A DNA stretch of 64,000 bases from Heliopora coerulea (GCA_030142905.1 JASJOG010000053.1:1570501-1634500); one strand, 5' to 3'; shown: positions 1-13,538, counted from the first letter of the stretch. A program made the numbers and translations. Notes: generated by a model not told the origin, from the letters alone.

Positions 1-3000
1 AGTTTATTGCACTGTAAAGATAATAAAAGCGATGAGTTCTTTGTATACATGATATGATCCGGGTGAGAGTGGTTTAGATAAGTAGGGTAGATGGTGATTT
101 ATGTTCTTCTGGGGGTAAGATTAACGCTAATCTAGGATTACCACTTAGTGGTTTTGGTTTCGTTTATTTTGGTTGAAATATCTAGTTCAAATTTCACAGC
201 TTAAAAGATTGTTGTATACACGCAAAATCTGTCAAAGAAAATTCCAACTTTTCTCAGCAGCAAGATCGGAAAAGTGTTCACAAAATTTTCGGTAATCCTG
301 AATGAAGTTAATCGCCTTTTGAACAACCTGGCCCTGCGCTGTTGCTTTGTTTGACGTAATGGGCTTGAAGCAGGGGATGACTGTTACCCCAATACACCAG
401 ACCACGCCAGACAGAGGACAGTAGACTCTAGTCCGGTACGATCTGATGTGGCCTGGGGCTTCCAGGTGTGGCCTAATGTGGTATGTCCAGGTACAACACT
501 TCTTAAAACACAAGTTGATAATTTTGAAGTAAGAAGATCTCGAGTGTTTAGATATTTTAAGGCCCAACCGAGACCTGTTGTGAAAAATGCCACTTTGGGC
601 CATCCGCCTGGGAATTGAACGCGCGACCTGGCAAATCTATTGCGATGCTGTGTCAACTGAGTTACGAAGGCCGTTGCCGAGAGCGTGGTCACGAGTTCGG
701 TATTTATAATGATGGTACTGCCGATTAAATGAAAGATATACTCGATAGAACATAATGACATTTACCCTCGACCGCTAACTGTTAAGTTGGTAATTCTGAA
801 GGAGGGAAAGTCTCGAATGTCTGGATTAAAAATGTCGAGACATTCGAGATTTTCCTCCTTCAAAACTATCAACTTAACAGTTAGCGGTCGAGCGTAAATG
901 CCGTAATGTTCTATCGAATAAACTCTTCTTGAAATAACCCTGCATGGCCTCGTACTCGATAACTCTCAGTGTAATTTCTGGCGTTGATAGAAAACTTACC
1001 CGGCGATAGGCGCACTTAATGCCGCCACACCTTTTGCCGCAGGGTCTCTTCACTTTCAAACATTTCCTTCGCCGGAGACAGTATTTCGGCACGGAGCGGC
1101 AAACCCGAACACGGTAATACTGGGTGTAAGTAACGTAGTTTTTAGCGTAGCCACTACCAACTTTTACTGGTCTTTTTAAGAGCTTGGGTCGCCTGACCAA
1201 ACGACAGACACGTCTTTTTCCGCAAACACGACGCCGACGTCGAAGACAAATTCGGCGAGTGCAAAGTTTGGGCCTACAGACACGTCGGCAGCCACAGGCA
1301 ATACACCGCAAAAGTCCTTTTCGGTATGTTCTACACTTTTTCGCGATGCGGCCTGTAGATATAACGAAAAAAGCATGAAACTTCTCAGGTTTTGAATAAG
1401 TTAAATAAGGTTTAGTATGGGGATTGCAGGACTTGTATGTTGAAAATGGACATTAGGTTTCTTTGGAACGAAACTGTTTAATGTATGTTTAAATGTTTTT
1501 GTTCAATCATTTACCGAGTATAAATGATCCAGCGGGTAGTTTTGACATCGACAAACCACTGAATTTTTATTTGGGTTAAGATTAGGTTTAGAGTCAGGGT
1601 AAGGATTAGATTTAGTTGAACTCACGATTGCATAATGAATTCCGGGGTCAGTTACACTGCACTTGACCCTCTCTGAGGTTCAAGGCATTTACTTTATAAT
1701 GTAAAATAGATAAATAAACGAGAAGTTAACCAACACCAAAAGATTACCACCCAAGAACTAGTACACGTAGCGACAGAAATAGAAAACTTAGGTACAAGCA
1801 CAAATGACGATAGTGTTTGATAGGTTGCTGTTTTAATATTAGACTATTGCTATCTTGTAAAATATCAACTTTTAAACTTCTAGGTAGACTTCAGCGAACT
1901 AACAAAAGAAAGAAGGAATGAATGGACTGAAGAACGAATGATGGAGCAAACGATCAATTTCTTTAATTCACACAAACTTACCTCGCTTCTCTTCGTCTTG
2001 GTTTTCAAGCTCCTGGTCGTCGTCTATAAAAACAGGTTAGACTTCATTGATACGTTTAACTGAGTGAAACATTTTTCGCTTCATGCCAGCTGAAACAGTT
2101 CATATGTTTCGTAAGAAGACTGAAGACATTGCGAGGGTTTTCAAAACATATCCTTGTGAGATTGCAGCGAGGAAGTTATCCTTGAGAAGTACCTTCATTG
2201 TTCTTTAAAAATGGTGTACGATCACCCGAGTTTGTTAGGTTTCGGGATTTGACTTTTATGGGTTTTAAGGACTCAGTTCTAGTCCAACTCCACGTAATGT
2301 GCACTACCAATCCAAACGTCAATTTCCAAGCAAAGGTTTCTTACTATTTTGGTTTATTTCTGAGCTCGAAGTGAGCTCCATTTCAAGACGGTATTTACTT
2401 GGGTTCCCAGTGTTATGTATCATTATTAATCTTGCTTCTCCCTTATATTCAAGTAATGATTAACAGCACAGTCGAAATGCTGTAAAAGTAAGTCATAAAA
2501 AGGTATTTCCGCGCTTGTATCCTCTGTCATCTTTCTTAGAAAACCCCCTATTAAAACTTCTGGGAACTTTTCTGGAAATTATTGCGTCATTGTGTCATAC
2601 GAAAATACTCTATGGATACAAAAGTCAACGTTACCTTCGTCATTCTCAGTCTCCTCTTCGTCGTTGGTTTCATCATCATTATTTTCTTCGTCGTTATTTT
2701 CCTCGTCGCTATTTTCTTCGTCGCTAATTTCTTCATCAACTTCTTCGTCGCTAATTTCGTCGTCATCCGTAGCCTCGTCGTCGGATTCTTCCGTTGTTTC
2801 TTCGTCAAAATTTACGGGAGCTTCTGGTTGGTCGTCATTTTGAGGAGCGTCAAGCTGTTGTTTCTCCTCCTCTGCTCTTACAGCTAGCGACATTAAAATG
2901 GCAACGAAAGCTTATTATTAATGTGCAACAAGATTGTAATAGTTCAAAGGTTTCAAGACCCAGTAAACCAGGCCTTGTTGAATCAGAGTTTTGATATTCC

Positions 3001-3765
3001 GGTGGAGTCCCAGTTTATTTAAAAAATTATCAGCTTGATAATAAGATTGCATGATTTACACCCTTGCTATTTCAGAATCATCTTCAGGGTATTATGAAAT
3101 GATAACTTCATAATATTTGCACATTCGTGCAACTATTCAGAGCATTAGACCAGCGTTTCTTGACCATTTTTTTTATTACAATCCAAAATCCAATTTTGGA
3201 AACCGAATAGTTACATATTGTCTTAAAACTGGGTAGCCGCATTTTAAATCTTGGAGACAAGGAGCAACAATACAAGTAATTTTGCGGTTTTGGGTCATTA
3301 TCTAAATCCGTTACTCAAGCAGGAGTTCTGAAGATGGCTGTTATGAAGCAAGATGAACAAACAAGAAATCTGAGTAGAATAAAACAAAAAGTAATGCGGC
3401 TGGGGTAGTGAAACCTAATACTAAGTTTATTCTGTGTTTAACTTTTACCCTTTCTCTAATCTGAATGGTATCATCTATTTTAAATTTTCCCGCATTCATG
3501 CCATCTAGTTCGAAATTGGTGCAACACTTTGAGAAATATTGCAATGTGTAACGGGCTTTTAGAAGCACTTGGTTGAAATCAGGTCTTAACACCATTACAT
3601 TTGCTTGTGTTATTTTTAGTCTGGCTAAAATAAGTTTTGTTCGAATAAATGTTTATGGTTTGGATACTAAAAGCTGGAAAGTGGACCTTAACATTCCTGA
3701 ACAAACTTACCCAAAGTGCATGCTGATGCCAGAAATAGGAAGCAAAGTATCGCCAAGATCTTCAT
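1..3765 (-). CDS. Gene A: secreted acidic-pro / basic Cys-rich precursor protein (3' end cut by window)
   Basis: Five exons on the minus strand: 3711-3765, 2635-2883, 1982-2023, 1000-1352 and a partial exon 1-11. Exon 1 gives Met-Lys followed by a hydrophobic signal peptide. Exon 2 (82 full codons) is mostly Asp/Glu/Asn. Exon 3 encodes 13 codons ending Glu-Glu-Lys-Arg and donates the first base of a Gly codon. Exon 4 (117 full codons) has 15 Cys, about 45 Lys/Arg and no Asp or Glu. All introns read GT...AG, with phases 1-1-1-0. Exon 5 is assigned because its acceptor and first codon (TGC) match those of genes B, C and D; it brings the Cys total to 16. The acidic region carries about 52 Asp/Glu against about 46 basic residues in the mature part. 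Arg exceeds Lys, unlike gene D. I do not recognise the family. Secretion and Lys-Arg processing are inferred from family logic; the C-terminus lies outside the window. Confidence 0.75.
598..672 (-). repeat. tRNA-like sequence (SINE head or tRNA relic)
   Basis: A 75-base minus-strand stretch with a 7-bp acceptor-like stem (GGCCTTC with GGATGGCC, one mismatch), a box-A-like D arm (TAACTCAGTTG) and a box-B-like GTTCAATTCCC. The D and T stems are imperfect, so a SINE head or relic is more likely than a working tRNA. It lies in intron 4 of gene A. Confidence 0.4.
739..922. repeat. Fold-back (MITE-like) inverted repeat in intron 4 of gene A
   Basis: Imperfect arms of about 85 bp. The left arm contains CGACCGCTAACTGTTAAGTT and the right arm its complement; the outer ends share TCGATAGAACAT / ATGTTCTATCGA. 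The centre is a second hairpin around TCTCGAATGTC. No coding content and no clear target-site duplication. Confidence 0.75.
2635..2883 (-). repeat. Low-complexity acidic-coding tract (exon 2 of gene A)
   Basis: Repeated GAC-GAA-GAA-type codons encode runs of Asp/Glu separated by Asn, Ser or Thr. The plus strand is correspondingly TTCTTCGTC-rich and throws several spurious open frames in other phases. Exon borders are a CTAG acceptor at 2884-2887 and a GTAACG donor at 2634. Confidence 0.8.
3060..3112 (-). repeat. Dispersed repeat shared with 47872-48172
   Basis: On the minus strand this part of gene A intron 1 reads GAAGTTATCATTTCATAATA followed by CCCTGAAGATGATTCTGAAATAG. It is nearly identical to two copies around 47880 and 48130 that flank a tRNA-like unit, indicating a dispersed SINE-type family. 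Confidence 0.6.
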
Positions 3766-3835
3766 CGTCTTCTAAGTTGTTTTCCAATCAGGACTTGTTG
3801 GAGCACCGAATGATGTCCAAGTGAGCAAGCTCGGT

Positions 3836-3844
3836 CCTTTTATA
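3836..3844 (-). promoter_or_regulatory. TATA box of gene A
   Basis: TATAAAAGG on the minus strand, 71-79 bases upstream of the ATG and followed by GACCG. The same motif at nearly the same distance precedes genes C and D, and a mutated form precedes B. Confidence 0.65.
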
Positions 3845-3849
3845 CAATG

Positions 3850-6800
3850 TTTGGAAACTTAATTTGAATCTTAAGAGCATGTTCGTCATGGATTCATGAA
3901 AGGTGACATTCGTGATTGAGAAATATTGAGCTTTTTGTAACCAACTGTCAGTATTGTTTCAAGGCAAAATGTTTTCCTGTTTGGATGTGGGCATGATGAA
4001 CTTTCAAAGAGAAGTGGGCAACAAAAAGTGTTGAAATTCAAGACTGTCAAAAGGAAAACGTATCAACACGTACGTCATTTAGATCGCGGGCTGTATCTAA
4101 TTGCTGCTATTTGATGACTTTTGTGTATTTCAACATGAACGTTGGAAAAATATACTGTATTCAAATGTTTTTGATTCCACGTGACGCGTCACATCTAAAC
4201 TGAACATTAGTCTTTCACCGAATGCCCACGCTAGGTTTAATTTACGTAGCTTTTTTCCAAATTCAGATGCCTTTTTTTCGTGCCAACTGATTAGCACTTT
4301 TAAGTGGCGAATGGGCGTCAGAAGACATCCGGAAAATCTTTCGGTAGAATTAAAAGTCAAAATATCCTGAAAAAAATCACGAAATACGCCCATTCATTTG
4401 ACTTCACTTCTAAAAACAAATCTAGATACCCAGGCAAGAAACACTGAAAATCCCAATTTAAATCTTTGCCGCACTACCTTTAAGATTATCGAAGGTCTCG
4501 CTTTTGGTGTTAGAGTACTTAAAGAATGGAAGGGCGATAATGTCATGTGTTGTTTTCAATTCAGTCATACGAACTCGAAGAATAACTCACAGGTTTGCAA
4601 AATTATGACCTTAAATTGTGTTTGATACTTTAGTATATAGAACTCTTAGTTTTCATTTAGTTTACCCTATTTTAATTTTAATTTTCTGCGCATTTTGTTA
4701 ATTTTCCAATAGTTCTTGATTATAGAAGCTTAGAGTGTCATTAATTTATCAGTACTTTTATTCTGTCAAGTGCAAGCCCTTTTGAATAAAATATTTGATT
4801 TGGTTCGATTTGAGATTTGACGTACATGCAGTTTTGAAAAGTGAAGTATGGAATGTATTAGTGTAGGAAACTTTAGGAGAATCATTCTGTAGTCCTTACC
4901 CAGAAAAGGTAAAGTCATCTCCTGTCCTCGTTCGCTAGTATCTCTCTATAAAGTTGTTAAACTAAATGGTGGCACTTGTCTTCTGGCACGAGATAAAATT
5001 GGCTAGAGTTATTTTTACTAAGTACAGTTGGTTTTGAGAAGCGGAACTGATAACTTCTTACATTCAATTTGGGCTCACGCAAGGTAGGCAAGTTTGATCC
5101 ATTTTTACAGGTATTCTAGGGTGCTTCGGTGGGTAAAATTACTGCTACACCGACATTTCTTCAAATTTTTGTAAATTGTACAAAACTGCAAAAATAAGCA
5201 GGCTCATAAACCATAATGTTTATAAAGTTTGGTCGATTTCTACTACAATTTTTTAGTTACGTAACGGAGGAGGAGCTGACTGCGTAAGATCTGAGGAAAA
5301 TTATTTTGAACTAAATTTTTCAACTAAATCTTTGGTTACAACACTAATTATTTGACGAAATTCAAGGAAAGGTCATGCAAAATGGTTAACAGCCAAGATC
5401 TCGTCCTGTTGTCTCGTTTCTCTAACGCAAATCATTCCTGAAAAGCTAGGGAGAAATTTTTGTACATTTTAACTCATTCATTCACATTAATTGAAATGAA
5501 CAAAACTATTTATATATCTGACGATTCGGCTTCCTACGTCCCTGAAACCATTTTCAGTGACGTTGGAAAACACAATATCATGTTCCTTGACAGCCAACTT
5601 AGCGTGGGCGTCCTGTTGGCGTGACACTTCGCATGGTGTTCCTATGGCGCATGCCTCCTTCCTGGTTTCCGAAACGTCATCAAGAAAAACATACAGTCTT
5701 ATACATTTCAATTAATCTCCACGAACGAGTTAAGAGATACAATTGCTGCATTCCAGAATTCAAACTTCGCAGTGAACGGCAATTTTTGAAAGTATATTTT
5801 TCTGCGAAATCTTTCTTTGAGCCTTTAACGCACAATGTCCTATATATGGGACAATTCTTGAACAAAAGAACACATGAATGGACAAAGCGAAAACAAAGAG
5901 AAAACAATAAACAAAAGAAAAAAGATTCAGGCATTAAAGGGTTAAGACAGTACAAGTCTCATTTGTGTGAACATGCATTCAAAATTTACTCCTCAAGATT
6001 TTCATTGGAAGTATAATGAATTTGGTTGTATGACACAAATTTTAGTCAAAAGAAGCAACAGCTTGCTACTTTTAGGTTGTCCTACAAACGAAATAGGACC
6101 ATTTTTTACGGGAGAAATAAGCAGTTGCTGAAACACGTTTCAAACACTCCTTTAAATAGTCCGCCGTGAATTGACCCCACAGAGAACCAAAGTGGCTGCA
6201 CAGTTAACCACAATGCTTCGAAAATTAAACTAACTCTTGCAACAGCTGAAGAATATTTTGCATGTTCGTATAAATAAAGTCCGTAAGAGCATTCTTCTTA
6301 GCAAATTTAGTCTTTTTGAAACCCAATCATCCTGCATTTCAGCAAATTGCAACGTTTACTGCACGCAAAGGGTCTTGATTCAACGTAAAAACTGACACCT
6401 CTTCTCGTATTATGAATTTTTTTTTATTACCGGCTTAAATAAGCCACGGTCAACTTGACCATCAAAGAACACTTGTATGAATACAGCAGCGGCTAATTAT
6501 TTGTATACTCCCAATCATAACTTTGATAAAGCTTCACTTTTGAACAATCCCAAGACATTTTGTCACACACCTCGTAATACACTCCAAATTAAACGATAAA
6601 GGAACGCTCGTCACACTTACATCCGGGGTAAATTCTTGTGAGCCTCAGGCGTGGATTGAACACGTATTTTTAACTTGAGAACAAGACAGAGATTAAAACG
6701 GCAAGTTTGGAAAAGAAAAGGATTTAAGTTTCGCGCACATTCAGTTATCGGCTGTCTTACTGCAAGTTCGTACAAAAGAAACAGGCACGCCAACAAACTT

Positions 6801-7156
6801 ACGCAATTAAAATCAAACCCTGTTGTTATTTGCGATCGTCATCTGTAACGCTTGATTGTCCCAAAATTGTAGTCTGAAAATGATTTAAATAAAGTCAAAA
6901 ATCAACTCAAAGAAATTGCGTTTGTTACTTATCAACACAGATAATGCTCATCAGATTCGGGTAAACTTATATCTTGTTTCCACTGAAGTTGCTGCATTCT
7001 TGGACAACTTTCATAAATTTGACCTTCTAGTTTGGTAATACACTTCTTTCAGTTTATCGAACTTATGATACATTATCTACCTCACTATTTGTCATGAGAA
7101 TAGCCAGCAATCCGATAAATTTAGTTAATGAATAATCAGATATATCGAATGCAGAC
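3850..7156. other. Intergenic region upstream of gene A, no recognised gene
   Basis: AT-rich unique-looking sequence between the promoter of gene A and the left edge of the segmental duplication. It holds several open frames of 74-131 codons (for example 5487-5711 minus and 5621-6016 plus, which overlap each other), but none has a recognisable domain, signal peptide or homologous exon elsewhere in the window. I see no supported RNA gene here. Confidence 0.5.
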
Positions 7157-10100
7157 AACATTTAAACTACTGTTTCATAAATTAGATTTGTCCAAAAAAA
7201 TTATATTGTTTAAGGTTATATTGTCACTCAAAAGGCATATACCAGCAACATTTGTCTCCGGAAATCCTCTTCTTTTGATGGCTCAGTTAATTATTAAAGG
7301 AACTCTCTTCAATAAGTTGGTCACAAAGCTGCTTAGGTTTGTTTGTTATCAATGAGATTCTCTAAAATAACGCAGATATAAGACGTCTTCAGTGCGTTTC
7401 ACCTCTGTATCCTTGATTGAAATATTGTCATTGATTTTTAGAGTTTGAAGCCACGATCTTTCTTTTCGTATTTTCTTAATTGCCTTTAAAATTGCATGGC
7501 TGTGGGCTATCATTATATCAAAAGAACTTTAATATAAATGAAGGAGGTTGCTTAAAGCTTCATGGTCCTATCATGTCATCTCTTTCCTAATTCTCAAAGA
7601 AAACTTTCTTTTCGAAAAAGTAAACCAAGATGACAGAAATCGAGAGATGATTTGTGCGTGGGTTTACTAAGTTGTGTCAAAATATGAAACAGTCAGGAAG
7701 TTAGTTTATCCTGACATTTAAGGTGCTGTTTGAGTGTTCCTGTGGCTGCTTCGGTGTTCTTTAACCTTACTCGCTGTTAAGGAACGCTATTCTGGGTTCC
7801 TAAATTGCGGAATAAGCCGATCTGGAAGTGGGGAAAAAGATTGTCATTTTTTTCACTTAATAATTATTATAACTTGAAAACAAAGATTTTTCAAACAAGC
7901 TCATGTGCCTCGCTGGCCCAGGGCAGCATTTTTGCCCGCAAAATCTGCATGGAGTCTCTGTTCCGCCACAAACCAGCATGCAGTGAGCTCAGATATCTAT
8001 CTGCATATCGTCCGTTGTTGAAAGTTGTACAGAAATAGTTGGAAACATTTAAATTGTTATACCAATTTCATTATATATTATCACCAGAACATTTTTTTTT
8101 ATTTAAAATAATCCTTGTTTCTTAAAATAACTTGGCCAAATAACGTCAAAAAGATTTACCGACTGTAAACAAAAAGACAACTGCATGCTTCAGAGAAATT
8201 TTACTATAAAATATATTTCACCTTATCGTCAAATAGTTGAAGTTGTATTTCGCTTGTAGTTTACCGCAACTTGGTTAAATATATTACTTGATTAAGTGTG
8301 TTGTTAAGTAAGTTCAGTATTCTAGTTCAATATAACTATAAGCTGGATGAGCAATTGGTTTGTTTCTTGTTCTCATCTTTATAAAAAGGTTTGTTTGATT
8401 TCGTCACCTCTTTAAAATAGTTCAGTTTATTCACTCAGGGATATTGTGCTCACTCTACGCTAAGATGAACACCTTTCCTTTGTGGTTGAGACCCTACATA
8501 GTACTTGAAATTGCCTGTGGAAATCAATTTTAATGAAAGTATAAAGAGTTAATTTTTGTGGTGATCTGGTTAGTTTAAGTGTCAAGTAGTCGACTGATGG
8601 AAACTGAGGATAAAAAGAGTACGATAGGATACGTCTTAATTGCTGGAATAATCAAGAAACGATTTTTCAAAAATCCTTTGATTGGATCGATGGGCGTAAG
8701 CGATACAATCATACAACGCTTTGTGGCATCAAAACACGCAATAACTTTCAACTGATTAAAACGACAGTATCAGTTTAGGATATTGATATTGGGAAGACAG
8801 AGCTAAAAAGGACTTGTAAAAGGAAACGTTCAGAAAAGAGTTAAAGAGAGTTCCGGCTTAGTGACTCGGTTCGCAATATTGAGGGACTCAGAAAGCAGCT
8901 AGATGGATGGAAATATTAGGTAACAGAAACGTGAATGAGCACCTGGAAAGTTTGAAAGCAACAAAACACAGCTATATACACCTAGGAAAAACCGCCGCCA
9001 TTATAGCGGAATCTCGTTGAGTATTGTATCCCGCCGAAAAATTAAATGAACAAGGTACTGAGTAGTTTAGTTTAGTGCCTTGTTCTCTCATTTTTTCTGG
9101 CAGAGTATTGCCATTTTTTCTGTACGTTGATTCACAACTGCCTACACAACATTCTAAGTTTGTATGTAGTATCGGTTTGACTGGCATTGGGAAAGTACAA
9201 TGCTAATGGTGCAGAAACCAGCTGAGAAAGAAACTAATCCTAGACTTTTATACGTTATTTTTGCTTTGATGTGGGAATGTTGTCTCACAAAATAATAACT
9301 CCAAAGTGGATCTAAGTCCATATAAATATTATGGTTAATCAGTGATGGTGTTCAGTAAAGTATTCATATTTTACAGTTAAGCTACAGTACTGTGTCCTAA
9401 CTATGTATTAAGTTAAAACTACATGAAATAACCGCTAGAAAGTTTTATGTATGTAAAAGAACTGAAAAATTACTTTCGTGGCGATTTTTTAAAACTTTTC
9501 AAAATAATTCTGTATTAAAACATTACAACATGAAATAAACTGATAATGACGCTTTTTTTGCAACAAAGTCGCAACATATTTTAAAAGTCTACTTTTTTAA
9601 ACGAGCTTGAAGTAGAATTCTTATTTGCCACACGTATTTCGCGGCTAACTGGCACAAAATTTTGCTTAACGAAGGACATTTTACGAGGTAGTCGAATCTT
9701 CTACAATTACATTCGAAATTGCAGCTATAAAAATTGACACAAGCTCAACGTGATTCCATAGAGGTACCGAAAACTGTGGCATGTGTACATTTACGTTTTC
9801 AATATCCGCTGACGAGAGTGCAAGCTATTATCGGCAATACGAATTAAGTGCGTTAGAGCTTTTTTCTTATGAAATGTGATCTTTCTGAAACCATATTCTT
9901 CTGTATTTCAGCAAGAAATATGGCGTTTACTACGCTCAAGTAGTTATGGTTAAATACACAAGTTGCCACCTTTTTCGATACCGTCAATCAAGTTTAACTC
10001 GACATGTTTCGTTGGCGGGAACGGGGTGGAAAGCTTCTTGAGTCATGTTCAAATCCTTGCTCACCAGTGGCAATCGGTTATCACTTTTATGTCGTGACTC

Positions 10101-11576
10101 ATTCCCAATGAAATTATTTTTTTAATTAGATATACTCGAAGTTAGAAATCAAGTCACACGTGATTATGCACGAGTTTGCCCATCAACCAAGAGTGTTACA
10201 AAAAGTTCTCACTCTTGAATGTTTATCACACTATTGTAGACCAATAATATACATGACAAAACTACTCAATTATGAATGACTGGAGGCAGTGCGATTGCAA
10301 AGTAACAAATACCGCAGGAAGGTAACAGTAATTTGAGCTGAGTCACGTTTTATCGGCAGTGAATTTTTTTTTTTTTTGGTTCAGTATATACTTTTTTCAT
10401 GCATATTATTAATTCCTGACAGCATCGGTTCTCGTGCAATTTGTATGAACACTCACTCGTGAGTTTTTCAAAGACCTTAAGTAACACTCGTCCTTCTTAC
10501 TCGTGCTATTTTGATAGTCATTAAAAAAACTCACTCGTGCGTGGATTTTTCAAATTGTACTCGAAACCAAGCTATTACCTGTGCTAATTAGTGGAATAAC
10601 AGATTGGATGCTTTGGTTTTAAAGATAAATCGCAGATTGTCCGAACATAGTTCATTGCATTGTGGGTTTGTTATATTCAAGAGGTTTTTTTGATTATTAT
10701 TTCAAGATCTTTTTCTCTATGTTTCGGAACTCTTGGCTCTTCACCAGGTCACTATATTTTCCCACGATATCATCTGGTTTCCTGTCCGCAATCTGAAGTG
10801 ATGAACTTTGCCCTAAGCACAGAATATCTGGTAAGGAAGAAGTGTAGGCTCATCAGTTGAGTTTAAAGTAATGGTCGACCACAACTTTATTACGTACCCT
10901 ACCGTTAAGAAGTAAAGAATCTCAGAGGCTTGGAACTCAGTTATCTTACTTTTCGAGTAACTCCTATGCCGTTTGCATAAGTAACTCCTAACACTTTTCT
11001 TCAGGATTATGCTAATATTCCTTTCTGTTGTTCATTAATTATTCTTATTCCTATCTTTATTCATGAATTTAAAACTGAACGGGCAATTTCCTAATTGCCT
11101 ACTTCCTAATTATTCTCATTCAAATGCAAATGTTTATTTTTATACTAGACGTTTTGAGCAGGGCCACGCTTCGTGACATAAGTCTCAGAACGAAGAAGTT
11201 TATTTGTCCCGAAGTGAAATGTGTTTGTAAACCTGTCGGTGTGACTGTACAGGACTGTAAGACTATGCCCAGTTGGCATTTCATATTCATTATTCATTGC
11301 ATTTGTGTCATTCCTATTTGGAATCCACTTTTGAAAGCGGTCCAGTTTTTGGAATGATACAAAAGGTCTTTATTTCTGCCCTCGTGAAAGGCATTGGTCT
11401 TAGTTCCAACATGTCGAATAGTTTTAAATTTTCCACTTTAATCCTTACTCCTACTCAAGTCCATCAATGAACACCAGTTCTCTACAGATTTTATCATTAT
11501 CGTTTTCTGTTTATCTGAATAATCATGCTAAACAAATAAATGAAGCACAACATCACTATATTTCATTAAACTTTTT
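7157..11576. other. Gene-free part of unit 1 downstream of gene B
   Basis: No recognisable coding gene. Open frames at 7128-7355, 7805-8038 and 10660-10860 recur in unit 2 only because the whole segment is duplicated; they lack domains. The stretch about 9275-9936 is present here but missing from unit 2. Confidence 0.5.
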
Positions 11577-11582
11577 TTTATT
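11577..11582 (-). terminator. Poly(A) signal of gene B
   Basis: AATAAA on the minus strand, about 140 bases past the predicted stop codon in exon 5, followed by an A-rich run. The identical site follows gene C. Confidence 0.55.
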
Positions 11583-11911
11583 TTGCAATGCTGAAAGATA
11601 ACTCGAGTTACAATGTGAAATCAGATCTTCGGTTATTCAGAGTTTACTATAGCTAAGATGATTCATATCAAATTTTCGTTGTGTTGATATTCGGTCGTTG
11701 CTGCTGTCCAATAGTGCTGTCTTTATCCTTTGACGTAAGGAGAGCACTGAAAAGATAATATACACATTGAGTGAGGTATTCTATTTGTTGTCATTACTTT
11801 GGTGGTCTAACTCGATTAGCTTTTGAGATATTTAAAACTACATCGTGCAGTTGAAGTTATATCAAACAATTGTAAATATGTTTTATTTCAGCCCGAATCA
11901 AAATAAATATC

Positions 11912-12173
11912 TTTCTTTCTTCTTTCTTTCCTTTCATTCTTTCTTTATTTCTTTTTGCTTTCTTGCTTTCTTTCTTCGTTTGTTTCTTTCTCTTTATCTT
12001 TCTTTCCTTCTTTCCTTCATTCTTTTTTCTTTCTTCCTTTTTCTTTCTTCTTTTTCTTTCTTTCTGTTTCTTTCTTTCTTCTTTCTTTCTTTTTTTCCTT
12101 CTTTCTTTCATACTCTCTTTCTTTCTTTCTTTCTTTCTTTTTTTCTTTCTTTCTTTCCTTCCTTCCTTCCTTT
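11912..12173. repeat. (TTTC)n polypyrimidine microsatellite in intron 4 of gene B
   Basis: Long imperfect CTTT/TTTC tract on the plus strand. It produces the apparent Lys/Glu/Arg-rich and Phe/Leu/Ser-rich open frames seen here, which are not genes. The matching tract in unit 2 (23934-24139) is shorter, accounting for part of the intron length difference. Confidence 0.9.
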
Positions 12174-13538
12174 CGATCATTACCTTTATCGCTAATGAAG
12201 TGAATCAGGTTGAGAGTAGTTTTCCATTTAAAAACACTATTTATTGAAAGCAGCCATCTTGTCGACCTTTTCATATTTGGCTGGTAATTTCTCTCGCACT
12301 CTGATTCTTACAATTCTTACGACACCTGAGAACGTCGAAGGAGTAAAGTAAAATCGCCGACATCGGAGATAGAGTCCAGGGCCGTCTTCTTACGATTCTT
12401 ACGACAATTGAGAACCAGGCTTTAACAAATAATCGAACGTCAAGTAATTAGAATTGACTTTAAGGAAACCTTACCTTGAAATACCGGCACTTACGGCTAC
12501 ACAATTTGCCGCAAACTTTTTTCACTATGCGACATTTCTTGGGACAGTATCTTGGCTTATAGCGGCAAACTCGCACGCGGTAGTACTTGATGTAGGTGAC
12601 GTATATTATACGGTAGGAATAGCCAACTTTTACTTTCTTGGGCCTTTTAGCGATCCGGGGTTTTCTGACGTAAGAACAAACAAGCTTTCTTCCACACACG
12701 CGACGAGGCCGGCAAACAAGACGTCTGCAGAATTTGAGCTTACAGAAACGCCGGCAATTACAAGCGGTACACCATAAATGTCCCCTACGGTACCTTCTGC
12801 ACCTCTTCCTGATGTGGCCTGAGTATGCAATGAAGAAATTAGAAAATTTCTTGAGTATTTTGGACGAGAATCCATTACTAAATACCAATAATTGGGATGT
12901 TTCTAGTATAGCCAGTGGCCTACCCACAGGTCATATTATTTGTAGGCCCGGGAGACGAAACTAGCGCACCAAAGGTGTGACTACCTGGGGGTGTTCCACT
13001 GGATTTTATTTCCTTCTGGGGGGAAATGCCGGATTTGATCGTTGCTATCACTGGACTGAGTCGGGTTTACCAATCGTACGCATTGTACTACAAACAGTTT
13101 TAAGCTTCCCGTGACGTCTGAGTTTTTGTTTCCTTTTGCTTGTATCATTTTATCTCTGAATTATTTCTACTTAAAAAGAAACAACCTGCAGGCCTATAGG
13201 CTGGGTACGCCACTGATAGCTCTGATAATGTTATGGAATCAAAGGAACGAAAATTGTGAAACCAAACTTTCTAAAAGCTTCGGAAAAACGTGGTTTTGAA
13301 ATTTCTGATCTTTTTATCAAAAACCTTCCTATAGCTTGTCGAAACATGACAATCTGACATGGTTTGACGTTACTCTGACTTCAAAAGTCTTGAAGTTCTT
13401 TACCAAACTGTACCCATCATAACGCCACGTTTCCCCACAAGGCTTAGTATCCTCATTAACGGCGATCGTTCTGAGGATGAGGTCAACGATTTAAAAATAA
13501 GTTACTGCGTAGACTGTGATCAATACCGTAAAAAGCTC

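Noticed and set aside
2582..2887. Plus-strand frames of 70-101 codons over the acidic exon of gene A
   Set aside because: Antisense shadows of the Asp/Glu-rich exon; no signal peptide or splice context, and the minus reading is conserved in four copies. The same applies at 15148-15363 and 57348-57575.
5487..5711. 74-codon minus-strand frame with protein-like composition
   Set aside because: No recognisable domain, no good splice acceptor nearby, and an overlapping longer frame on the opposite strand.
8582..8760. Possible copia-type RNase H fragment (DKKSTIGFV-like reading in the copy at 21234-21431)
   Set aside because: Only about nine residues resemble the family; the expected flanking motifs are absent and the unit 1 copy differs.
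11845..12274. Long open frames (Lys/Glu/Arg-rich on minus, Phe/Leu/Ser-rich on plus)
   Set aside because: They are readings of the (TTTC)n microsatellite in intron 4 of gene B; the same occurs at 23867-24241 in gene C.
12292..12405. Alternative terminal exon for gene B with a TTCTCAG acceptor and a duplicated TGTCGTAAGAAT string
   Set aside because: In the phase set by exon 4 it gives Val-Ser-stop and lacks the leading Cys codon. The acceptor at 11747 followed by TGC is conserved in A, C and D and makes the Cys count even.
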